A stretch of 64,000 bases of DNA from contig NZ_CP058552.1 in NCBI RefSeq assembly GCF_013401555.1, forward strand, positions 248,001 through 312,000. Reading direction: 5' to 3'. Below the pieces are notes generated by a model that saw nothing but the letters and a program-made list of their open reading frames with translations, did no database searches and was not told the DNA's origin. The position numbers and the translations under genes are program-made. Each line of letters starts with the position of its first letter. Positions within the stretch are counted from its first letter, which is position 1. This DNA is from Paenibacillus sp. E222. Its GTDB lineage: Bacteria > Bacillota > Bacilli > Paenibacillales > Paenibacillaceae. Below, in pieces: positions 53,263-60,669 of this stretch.

Positions 53263-54621
53263 TCAGCGGGCGATCTTGAAGGATAGCGACAACAGAACCT
53301 CCTTAAGCTTCGCGGATAATCGTTCGTTATCCCCTGTCCCCTCGATCAGCGAATAATACAATCTGCCCTTCACCTGCTTATTCCGGATCCCCTTGCACTC
53401 GCTGACGACCTTGTTAATAAAGAGCGTATTCGCGCTTAACGGTAGTATGCCAAACCCTTGATTAGGCTTATATAGAACACCCTCGCGGTCCAGCGATTCC
53501 AGCAATTGATCGAATGATACATCACCTGCAAACTGTAACGTCGCATGTGTCATGCTCCCGGCCGTATCGTGCTTCTCGAGATACCGGTCAACGTAATGCT
53601 TGATCAGACTCATCGATCTTCTTGCATTGACCTCAACAATCGGAACGATGCGGCCGTCTCTTAGCAGCATTGAATCAACGCATACGTCGCCGTGATAACC
53701 CGACTGGTAAAGCTCGCGGGCCGCCAGCTTCATTACATCAAAGTACTCCGCTTCGTGCAGCATATGAAGCAGCCTGTCATCGGCTGTATAGGTGCCTTGG
53801 TAAGCGAAATTGTGATTGACCAATTGCTGTACAGAGATATGCCGGTACGTACCGTCCTGATCGATGTGGAATTGGCAAGAGAAATCCAGCTCCTTGAGGA
53901 GGAACGGCTCAATAATAAACCGAACCGTTCTTCCCTTTCTGCACTGATCGGCGAGATAGGATGTGACCCGCTGCAGAATCGCTTCCGACTCGATTAGCAA
54001 ATTCCCCTTTCCAGATACTCCAAACTCATCTTTGATCAGGAAGGGGCCTTGTTTTAGCAGAGCCAGGCCGCTTGACAGCAGTTCTTCGTGGGAATAGACC
54101 GTCTGGCTGTCACACTGAAGCTCAAGGCGACGGTTCAATTCGGTTGAATACAGCTTAGAGTTGACCGTCTGAACCGTCTCAACAGCTGGACAATCCTGTT
54201 CCAGACCGAAACGCGCAGCAGCACGGTCCGCCCCCGGAATGACCGCAAAGGGCGACAACCGGGCGCCGTTCAGCCATTCTGGATCCATGTCACCCACATG
54301 ATCAGTTGAGGTGAGCAGGTCGAATATATTGGCGGTTTTGCCTGCGCTTCCTCCATCAGGACTCTCAAGATCGGTTGAATTGGACAGAAATTGGAATCCG
54401 ATCTCATGCAAATACGCTTTATGAGAAGCGTTCATTCGATAACGGGTAATGAGCTTATCCTGCGCCCCGCAAAATGGGAAGAGCAGCTCATCCATGGCCA
54501 TCACGACATTCTCCATTGCAGGATCGTGAAACGACGGCAGTTTGGCTTGATTAGGGTCGCGCCAGAAGCGTTCCGCATCAAACGTCCCGATAATGAGCTC
54601 GAACTTGCGTCTATCGTTCAT
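53263..54621 (-). CDS. ATP-grasp ligase
   Basis: This 452-residue protein shows an ATP-grasp core: FLIKDEFGVSGKGN (about 219-232; flexible glycine loop), FIIEPFLLKELDFSCQF, GDVCVDSMLLRDG and the Mg-binding EVNARRSMSLIKHY. ATP-grasp enzymes join carboxylates to amines through acyl phosphates. In butirosin, BtrJ loads glutamate onto a carrier protein in this way. Its ATG overlaps the TGA of the carrier protein gene (ATGA), which suggests that the carrier is its partner. The loaded amino acid is unknown. Confidence 0.78.
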   Translation of the reverse strand: MNDRRKFELIIGTFDAERFWRDPNQAKLPSFHDPAMENVVMAMDELLFPFCGAQDKLITRYRMNASHKAYLHEIGFQFLSNSTDLESPDGGSAGKTANIFDLLTSTDHVGDMDPEWLNGARLSPFAVIPGADRAAARFGLEQDCPAVETVQTVNSKLYSTELNRRLELQCDSQTVYSHEELLSSGLALLKQGPFLIKDEFGVSGKGNLLIESEAILQRVTSYLADQCRKGRTVRFIIEPFLLKELDFSCQFHIDQDGTYRHISVQQLVNHNFAYQGTYTADDRLLHMLHEAEYFDVMKLAARELYQSGYHGDVCVDSMLLRDGRIVPIVEVNARRSMSLIKHYVDRYLEKHDTAGSMTHATLQFAGDVSFDQLLESLDREGVLYKPNQGFGILPLSANTLFINKVVSECKGIRNKQVKGRLYYSLIEGTGDNERLSAKLKEVLLSLSFKIAR

Positions 54622-54869
54622 GCAGATGCCGTCTTCTGCAGCTCCGAGATATAATTGCAGAAGACTGTAACCGATTCCATGCAATCGAAGTCGAATTGTT
54701 CGAAATCAATTTCAATGCCGAATCGCTCCTCCACCTTCAATAAGAAAGTAATTAGCTGTAAAGAGTCCAATCCCCCGTCTTCCATGATGCTGGAATGACC
54801 GTTCAAGCTGATTGCCAGCTGGGCATCGTCCTTGACTTCGCTTATCATCGCTATGATCTGTTCTTGCAT
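54618..54869 (-). CDS. Acyl/aminoacyl carrier protein
   Basis: This 83-residue carrier protein has the phosphopantetheine site GGLDSLQL (Ser about 35) and the usual helix pattern. The ATG at 54869 has GGGAGG 5 bases away. The open frame continues upstream into a sugar-epimerase stub, but the strong ribosome site marks the true start. It is coupled to the ATP-grasp gene. With no NRPS or PKS nearby, it probably carries an amino acid for the ATP-grasp and BtrH-like proteins. Confidence 0.88.
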   Translation of the reverse strand: MQEQIIAMISEVKDDAQLAISLNGHSSIMEDGGLDSLQLITFLLKVEERFGIEIDFEQFDFDCMESVTVFCNYISELQKTASA

Positions 54870-55106
54870 AGGTACCTCCCGTTTAATGGATATATTGACT
54901 TGGTAATAATGGATCGTTCTAGCGAGTGCATCATGCAAACTGATCGCCGGTTCCCAGTCCATGATCGTCCTTGAAATGGTTGTATCCCGATTCCCCAAAT
55001 GGACTGGCTGTTCATACGTGGTGCCCAGAAGTCTTATCATCCCTTCCAGCAAATCGTCGATATACTGAAAGCTTCTCGTCTGTCTGTTAAATATGGTTCT
55101 ATGCAT
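54870..55106 (-). pseudogene. NDP-sugar epimerase/dehydratase C-terminal stub
   Basis: In frame with the carrier protein, this stretch reads RTIFNRQTRSFQYIDDLLEG, then MIRLLGTTYEQPVHLGN, then MDWEPAISLHDALARTIHYY. These match the end of extended SDR nucleotide-sugar enzymes (UDP-xylose synthase/dTDP-glucose dehydratase type). About 25-30 residues usual between 'HLGN' and 'WEP' are missing, and the Rossmann part is absent. A decayed sugar gene once preceded the carrier gene. Confidence 0.7.
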
Positions 55107-55415
55107 GAATCACAAGATGTCGGGTCAAATACCAGGAGAGATTCTTGAGGTGAGTGGATTCGCTGTGGTTGTGCCGGAAAAAAGCGCTTGAAGCAATGCG
55201 GATCGTTGAAAGACAAGAAAGCAATAGGCTGTCAGCAAACGGAATTTTTAAGACAAGAGCAACGGTCTAGCTTACTCAATACGCTGTATCGCAACGATTA
55301 TAATCCCGGCATCACTCCCTCCAAAAAATGCCCTGATCACCACGGGCTCCGGGCTAAGGCTTCTATTCGATACAAGAAGAGATATCCACAACTGACATCA
55401 TCTGCTCCCTCAACA
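55107..55415. other. Gap between island sub-blocks, no recognised gene
   Basis: This 309-bp stretch separates the GC-richer block (45.3-55.1 kb) from the AT-rich block (55.4-58.3 kb). A plus-strand frame at 55188-55496 with scattered Cys/Lys runs into the BtrH-like gene and has no ribosome site or family likeness. It is probably debris at a junction. Confidence 0.45.
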
Positions 55416-56483
55416 TTACTGAATGCCTACCTTCTTCAGCCATCCTTCAAGGAATATGGATTCTTCATTTTCTATATTCGTAATCAGCGTTTGTAAGCTT
55501 TCGGAAATACTCGTATCCCTTGTCAAATTATATTTAATCGCTACATTCACAAGTATCTTAGCCTTAAGTTCAATGGCTGTGAATTCATCTATATGCTCTT
55601 GATTTAATTTATTTAAATGCCGATTATCGTACAAGTACTTGAATCTTAGCGTCATTATCTTCTTATGATCATAAAGTAAATGAAAGGGTCTTATATCAAG
55701 CATAGCCTTATGTTCCGATGTCTCTTTCGCATAATTTAATAGAGTTGTGTATATTTGCATGCCGAAGTCAAGATTATCCCTGTCGCCCCCGTAGTTGAAC
55801 ATCTCCCAATACTCCGGCGTTTTGTTAGTGAAATAATTTCTTATAGAATTCACTAGGGTATCTGCACTGAATTTATCCTGATATTGATCATTGAATGTAT
55901 ACAGATAAACCATTTCTCTAAGGTAATCATGATTCGTTGTTAGATGATTCGTGTCGAACGCAAGATTGAAATCATTAAATGATATCTCAGCCTGACTATA
56001 CAAGCCGTTCTTGAAAAAATCGGAAACATACAATATCTCTCTATCCAAATCATAGCCGTAAACAAATATGTCATGATGCAATTGAAGTTTATTGTAGCGA
56101 TCGCTTAGAGGCACGTAGAAATAATTGATCATGGTGTGGACATAGTTATTAGCATTAATATTTTCTACAATAAAATGAATAACAGAGTCCCATTTAGTTG
56201 TTACAGTATCTCTATGTATCTTTTGAGTAGTAATCCATTTGCACGTATCCGAAGGCCGCAGCTCATAAGTCACAGGGAAATAAAAATCTCCCCAATGATG
56301 ATTATAATCTTTGTTAATAAATAATTGGATATAATTGCTAAATATCCATGGGTGTGCGCACTCGTAATGGGTAAGTATGGACAAGAGATGAGCATGTTGC
56401 GTATAGGTTGTAATCATCGGATAACTGACCGGCAATATTTTTCTCCTTAACGTTTGAGTTGAATTCTTCAACCTTTCGTTCAC
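55416..56483 (-). CDS. BtrH-like papain-fold protein lacking the nucleophile Cys
   Basis: This 355-residue AT-rich gene is a distant paralogue of the BtrH-like gene at 44185. It keeps the central HHDIFVYGYDLDREILYVSD motif (His137, Asp155) and the N-terminal AHLLSILTHYE helix. Where the paralogue has Cys30 it has Gln29 or a neighbour; the nearest Cys is 42. It may be a partner or scaffold, or use another residue. The GTG at 56483 is weakly supported; a TTG at 56471 with GGGGTG ahead is possible. It lies 38 bases after the ligase gene. Confidence 0.6.
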   Translation of the reverse strand: MNERLKNSTQTLRRKILPVSYPMITTYTQHAHLLSILTHYECAHPWIFSNYIQLFINKDYNHHWGDFYFPVTYELRPSDTCKWITTQKIHRDTVTTKWDSVIHFIVENINANNYVHTMINYFYVPLSDRYNKLQLHHDIFVYGYDLDREILYVSDFFKNGLYSQAEISFNDFNLAFDTNHLTTNHDYLREMVYLYTFNDQYQDKFSADTLVNSIRNYFTNKTPEYWEMFNYGGDRDNLDFGMQIYTTLLNYAKETSEHKAMLDIRPFHLLYDHKKIMTLRFKYLYDNRHLNKLNQEHIDEFTAIELKAKILVNVAIKYNLTRDTSISESLQTLITNIENEESIFLEGWLKKVGIQ

Positions 56484-56521
56484 CCCTGGTTATTTTGGTT
56501 AAATGGCTTAAGGATTCCGAA

Positions 56522-58015
56522 TCAGTATATCTCATTTAGCAATAAGCGCTTCGTGCTTGCCCTGTCCAGTTTTCCTGTTTTTGTTTTTGGAATGTCATCT
56601 ATAATCCTCCATTGTCTAGGCACTTTATACGATGACAAATGCAAGTTGCAATGTCGTGTCAGTGCATCTATATCCATCGGGTATTCATTAAAAACTTTCA
56701 GAAATGCGATGGGAACTTCACCTAACAGATCATCGTGTATACCAACAACCATGACCTCCTCCACTTCTTTCAAGCCGTACAAAAATTCCTCAATTTCTTC
56801 CGGATAGATATTGATACCGCCGGATATAATGATATTCTTCTTTCGGCCTGTGAGTATAAGACACCCTGATTCATTCCAATATCCCAAATCTCCTGTCTTT
56901 AACCAACCCTCAACAATGGTTGCGTTCGTTAACTCCGGGTTTTTGTAATAACCGAGCATCACATTCGGGCCCTTGACCCAAATTTCTCCGATAGCTGCTC
57001 CTTCTACCTCATTCTCTTCTTCGTCAACAAGACGAATAGAAACGTCATTTATGGGTGATCCACAGGATAAGCAGCGCTCTCCCCGTTCCATCATGCTCAC
57101 CCGCGGAGAAGCTTCGGTCAATCCATAGGTTTGAATAATGTCCGCGTGAGGAAATACAGCCTGAAGATGGTCTACTAATTTCGCGGGAATCGCCGCACCG
57201 CTAATTACAATAAATTCAATGGAATCAAAGGCACTCCATTTCTTTGTCTGATGGAAATCGGAAACAAAGTGCATCAACTGCGTAGGCACCGCTGAGAATG
57301 CCGTGACCGCCTTATTCTGAAACAGTTTAAACGCTGTGCGCGGCAGCAAGGGCAAGCTGACAAGTTTAATTCGGGCTCCATATAGCATGCAAGAAATCAA
57401 TTGCGTGACAATCGTAGAACTGAAATGAACGGGCATCGTTACAAGAAACGAATCCTGATCCGTATACCCCACCTTTTCGCCATGTGCCAACGCATTCGTT
57501 AATACATTCCAATGGGATAACATCACGATTTTAGATTTTCCGGTTGTGCCCGATGTAGGAAGGAGAATCGCACATTGATTGGGATCGGACTGATTTGTTA
57601 ACGAGATCGATTCGAACGAAGGCATTGCTTCTTGCGATAAATCCTGAGCGGTAACCCAAGGAATGTCGCAATTTAAATGCGCAGGCTGTGCATATTTGCT
57701 GATAACCAATTTGGCGTCACTGGCATTTAAAATATTTTCGATTTCAGTATTGGATGCCGAATAAGGAACCGGTACTAACACATAACCGCAGAATTGAATG
57801 CCCAGCGCCGCAAAAATGAACAAGGGCTCATTATTTGTGTATAGTGCAAGATGACTTCCGGACTCAAGCTCAAAATTCTTGTGGATATATAGAGCAATCA
57901 AGTAAGCTTCTGTCATCACCTCTGCGTAAGTCCATTGCTGCTTTAGATCTTCAAGGATAATATGATCTTGGCGATCAGAGGCCTCCAGAAATAGACGCTG
58001 AATGATAGTCATCAT
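56522..58015 (-). CDS. AMP-forming acyl/amino-acid ligase (ANL superfamily)
   Basis: This 497-residue adenylating enzyme has the core motifs LLPTSGTTGKSK (about 149-160), YGLTEASPRVS (about 294), LKTGDLGYW (about 370), GRKKNIIISGG (about 388) and the C-terminal catalytic Lys in KTKTGKLDR (about 484). It activates a carboxylic acid as adenylate and loads it on a thiol. Its start overlaps the stop of the carrier protein gene by 4 bases, so the carrier is its likely acceptor. The acid is unknown; the protein resembles acyl-CoA synthetases more than NRPS domains. Confidence 0.9.
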   Translation of the reverse strand: MMTIIQRLFLEASDRQDHIILEDLKQQWTYAEVMTEAYLIALYIHKNFELESGSHLALYTNNEPLFIFAALGIQFCGYVLVPVPYSASNTEIENILNASDAKLVISKYAQPAHLNCDIPWVTAQDLSQEAMPSFESISLTNQSDPNQCAILLPTSGTTGKSKIVMLSHWNVLTNALAHGEKVGYTDQDSFLVTMPVHFSSTIVTQLISCMLYGARIKLVSLPLLPRTAFKLFQNKAVTAFSAVPTQLMHFVSDFHQTKKWSAFDSIEFIVISGAAIPAKLVDHLQAVFPHADIIQTYGLTEASPRVSMMERGERCLSCGSPINDVSIRLVDEEENEVEGAAIGEIWVKGPNVMLGYYKNPELTNATIVEGWLKTGDLGYWNESGCLILTGRKKNIIISGGINIYPEEIEEFLYGLKEVEEVMVVGIHDDLLGEVPIAFLKVFNEYPMDIDALTRHCNLHLSSYKVPRQWRIIDDIPKTKTGKLDRASTKRLLLNEIY

Positions 58016-58254
58016 AGCGTTTTCTCAGTCAAATAATTAAGGATTAATCCAGCCGTGGAGAACTTCTCAAATAACAGATCTTCATCAGGGATCGAGATGT
58101 TAAACTTCGATTCCATTGAAACAATAAGCTTGATGAAGCCTACTGAGTCGATCCCTTGGTCCAACAAACGGGTATCGTGGTCTTGCGGATATTCAATGTC
58201 CAGCTCAGTAAAAATTTCATCTCTCAAGATAGATTCTATTGATTTAGACATCAT
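58012..58254 (-). CDS. Acyl carrier protein, first gene of the island operon
   Basis: This 80-residue carrier protein has the phosphopantetheine site GIDSVGF (Ser about 37) and a C-terminal SIPDEDLLFEKFSTAGLILNYL helix pair. GGGGGAAAC lies before two tandem ATGs (58254 and 58251). It overlaps the ligase gene by 4 bases. A promoter close to consensus about 480 bases upstream would start the whole minus-strand operon here. Confidence 0.88.
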   Translation of the reverse strand: MMSKSIESILRDEIFTELDIEYPQDHDTRLLDQGIDSVGFIKLIVSMESKFNISIPDEDLLFEKFSTAGLILNYLTEKTL

Positions 58255-58354
58255 GTTTCCCCCGTTAGATAATCTTTAGAAAAAGGCTGATTAAAGAGGA
58301 TCGTATAAGTGATGAGCAAATGAAAGTGATTGTGAAGAAGAATAAGTTCATAAC

Positions 58355-58621
58355 GATGGACAAGGTGAATTTGCACTGAAAGAGTTGTTTGCAGAGATGC
58401 TGCAATTCATGCTGGAGGCGGAGTATGACACGATGCAGGACATAAAAAGCTTGACGAGAAGAGTACAACGATGGAAATAATCGAGGGTTACCATCGTCAA
58501 CATCGCAAAGCCTAAAGAAAAAAGCATTTTCCCAAGCAATGAAGCTTTGCTGAAAATGCTTTACAAAACTAAGAGGAATGTCACTCGTAAATGGACAGGG
58601 CGTGCACAAAACTGGGACTAA
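58355..58621 (+). pseudogene. IS256-family transposase remnant, internally deleted
   Basis: The frame gives EFALKELFAEMLQFMLEAE and MQDIKSLTRRVQRWK with a stop at 58480. In a shifted frame it then gives KPKEKSIFPSNEALLKMLY and RNVTRKWTGRAQNWD with a stop at 58621. These match the start and the very end of an IS256-type transposase with the middle deleted. Confidence 0.8.
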
Positions 58622-58738
58622 TTTCACCCCGTCACCTCTCCATTTTCTTCCTCGACGTGATCGAACTATATTGCGTAAAGTTTTGCTTGGAGAGCGTTTA
58701 CACTAGTAGATTTACAGCACCAAGCGCCTGATATATTT

Positions 58739-58767
58739 AATATAATTCCATATATGCCAATTGTCAA
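58739..58767 (-). promoter_or_regulatory. Probable sigma-A promoter of the island operon
   Basis: On the minus strand TTGACA (58762-58767), a 17-base spacer and TATATT (58739-58744). Transcription would run through the antisense strand of the IS256 remnant into the carrier protein gene at 58254, giving a leader of about 480 bases. Confidence 0.6.
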
Positions 58768-58906
58768 CAATCTCAAAAAAGCCCGTTGATGCCCTCTGGA
58801 ATTTCATTCGTCATCTGGCTGTTTATCTCATTTGCGATTGTACGCCCAATACAATAAACATTGTCAGAATGCTTCATAGCTACAATGTCGAAGTGTTTTC
58901 GTCTAG

Positions 58907-59152
58907 GTACTCCAAGCAAGAGGTGCAAAGCTTGAAATGATTTCTCACCTGCTAACCGAAATTCCACCGGTACTTCTCGGCACACGTTTTAACAAGGTTA
59001 TTTTTTCAAAGGACAGCCTACCCAGAATTTTCATGGAATACAACAACAGCAAACCAGGTTTTGCGATATTTGAAGTTGTGAGAGAAGCCAAAAAGTCAGG
59101 CATACCTTTACCACGTCTTACTACAGCACTTGATAACATTGAACAACATTAA
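58907..59152 (+). pseudogene. Ketopantoate reductase-like 3' fragment
   Basis: The frame VLQARGAKLEMISHLLTEIP ... EVVREAKKSGIPLPRLTTAL matches the end of the gene at 42499-43428 (PVLKARGAKMDA ... EVVREAKKLGIPLPRLTSAL), ending at a stop at 59152. Homology begins abruptly at 58907, a junction point. The left neighbour (58773-58906) gives an unassigned minus-strand peptide. Confidence 0.85.
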
Positions 59153-59295
59153 AGTTATTGAAAGCTGAAAAAATCGACAACTTGATATTGTTCAGACTTC
59201 AACTCTACTAATGATTATATAAAACGATTCTCCCTCCGACGAACGGAAGCCTCATCTTACGCTGCGCTGAATTAATTACTGTGGTTATAACAAAA

Positions 59296-59326
59296 ATAGC
59301 CCTAGCTTTAGAAGCTTCGGGCTATA
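59296..59326 (+). terminator. Terminator in the right repeat copy
   Basis: ATAGCCC and GGGCTAT with inner CTAGCTT/AAGCTTCG pairing; equivalent to 43553-43580. Confidence 0.55.
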
Positions 59327-59365
59327 TAGCTATTTATTAAAGCAGGTAAATGCCAGCGCAAAACA

Positions 59366-59401
59366 CTAGACCCTTACCAATATCGCCACTGACTTTACAT
59401 G
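59366..59401 (-). pseudogene. Third RlmD-like tail remnant
   Basis: On the minus strand HVKSVAILVRV and a stop, matching the tail at 43618-43671 at the same place in the repeat. The rest of 59403-59715 shows no gene. Confidence 0.4.
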
Positions 59402-59715
59402 TAACGTGTTGATACTTAAAACAAATTACAGGAATAGCACTTGCTCAATCAGGGGCGACTGACAGAAGCCGTCCTTATTTTCTAACCGATAGTATCAGTT
59501 CATTGCTGAACAATCGTTCTGATGTGACAATAAAACTAATGTCATACTTATGACCAATCAGTAACTAGGGGTTCATAAATGCCTAAAAATTAACGTATAT
59601 GTATAAAACATACCTTTGCTGACACAGGGAGCAACTACTAAACTGACATTTGAACGCCTTCATGCTTCTAAACCACTAAAAACTTCATTATACAAAAATC
59701 CCCACCCTCAACAGT

Positions 59716-60246
59716 TTACTTCCTCTTAGCAGGTCTCCATTTGAAACCACAGTTCATACAGCCGTTAACAATTTCACTTCTTCCAACAAACCCGACTAAG
59801 ATACTCACAGGTAAGGATACAAAAATTGAAATCCCGCAAATAACACCGATGATAGTTAATAGACTTTCGAAAGCTTCACTTCCGGTGCTACTTACACCAC
59901 TTCCTTTACTACTTACACCACTTCCGACTTGAACATTCATATTGTAATAAAAAGCCCACATCGTAAATCCCAACACTAATACGAGAGGAAGTAACCACAT
60001 CCATCCCATTGTTTTAAACATGTTTGCGAAACTGTACCCTCTTTTGTTGGCTACTACTTGCTGTGACTTGCATTTGCGGCATGCAACAGCATTAACTTTA
60101 TTTGCAGTGTTCAATTGACTCCCTGTTCCTTCTACTTGTCCGACTGTTCTGTTTACTTGGGGGCTAGCCACCCTAGATTTCCCCCTAGCAGGGGCGGACG
60201 TTGTCCTGTTGGGCTGATTGACTGATGGTCTAGTAGTACGTTGCAT
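59716..60246 (-). CDS. Zinc-ribbon membrane protein of unknown function
   Basis: This 176-residue protein has a disordered basic N-terminus, a Cys pair CRKC (about 56-59), two membrane helices (about 83-103 and 128-152) separated by a Ser/Gly-rich loop with a duplicated GSGVSS motif, and a second Cys pair CMNC near the C-terminus (KWRPAKRK tail). The two pairs could form one zinc ribbon on the cytosolic side. GGAGGAG precedes the ATG. I do not recognise a named family. It stands alone in the remnant-rich zone. Confidence 0.7.
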   Translation of the reverse strand: MQRTTRPSVNQPNRTTSAPARGKSRVASPQVNRTVGQVEGTGSQLNTANKVNAVACRKCKSQQVVANKRGYSFANMFKTMGWMWLLPLVLVLGFTMWAFYYNMNVQVGSGVSSKGSGVSSTGSEAFESLLTIIGVICGISIFVSLPVSILVGFVGRSEIVNGCMNCGFKWRPAKRK

Positions 60247-60550
60247 TTCTTTTGACTCCTCCTGATGATCTTTTGTAGGTACTTAGAACTATTCGGCAAA
60301 ACTTTCCAAAAACCTCTATACAGCCTTCCTAGATGTTAGGCATAAATCAATGACCTTATTGTAGAACAAACACCCCGCAATATTGGGTATACGTTCTTCT
60401 GCAACATAGGCATTTCCATAGCATAGCGCGAACTATATCGTCCGTTACATCTTCGAAAGAAACCGAGAGCTCGCTACGCTCAAAGTATTAAGCTAACCTG
60501 CTACTAAAATGAAAAATGTCTCGTATCGCTATGATCGAATCACTAAAAGG

Positions 60551-60570
60551 GTTGGAATAGCTATCCCAAC
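60551..60570. promoter_or_regulatory. Operator-like palindrome before the MFS gene
   Basis: GTTGGAATAGCTATCCCAAC is a 20-base near-perfect palindrome just upstream of the proposed promoter, a likely binding site for an unlinked regulator. The rest of 60247-60669 has no gene. Confidence 0.5.
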
Positions 60571-60579
60571 TTTGAGGGA

Positions 60580-60609
60580 TTGAAGAGTGATTGCGTATAT
60601 CTCTATAAT
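60580..60609 (+). promoter_or_regulatory. Possible sigma-A promoter of the MFS gene
   Basis: TTGAAG (60580-60585), an 18-base spacer and TATAAT (60604-60609), about 60 bases before the start codon. Confidence 0.5.
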
Positions 60610-60669
60610 TCAGATATTGGATTAAAGATAATCTAGATAGCGGCAGGGGTGCCGAAAAGGAGGGTGCAT

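Larger units (their letters stand above)
58907..59402. repeat. Right copy of the diverged direct repeat flanking the island
   Basis: It aligns with 43165-43653 through the reductase 3' end, the intergenic DNA (CAACTTGATATTGTTCAGAC-like, GAACGGAAGCCTCATCTT, TGAATTAATTACTGTGGTTA), the terminator and the RlmD-like tail. Confidence 0.8.

Noticed and set aside
55188..55496. Plus-strand frame rich in Lys and Cys between island blocks
   Set aside because: No ribosome site, enters a real gene antisense, no recognisable motif.
56338..56535. 65-codon minus-strand frame whose ATG overlaps the ligase stop
   Set aside because: The ATGA overlap is tempting, but most of the frame lies within the BtrH-like gene in another frame and has no family likeness; I could not exclude a frameshift in the BtrH-like N-terminus.
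44185..58254. RiPP (radical SAM peptide) cluster
   Set aside because: Two SPASM enzymes suggest it, but no precursor peptide gene or recognition-element protein is seen, while two carrier proteins and two ligases are present.
58773..58985. Minus-strand frame with the peptide HFDIVAMKHSDNVYC
   Set aside because: It looks protein-like locally, but is cut by the repeat junction and I cannot assign it; too short to call.
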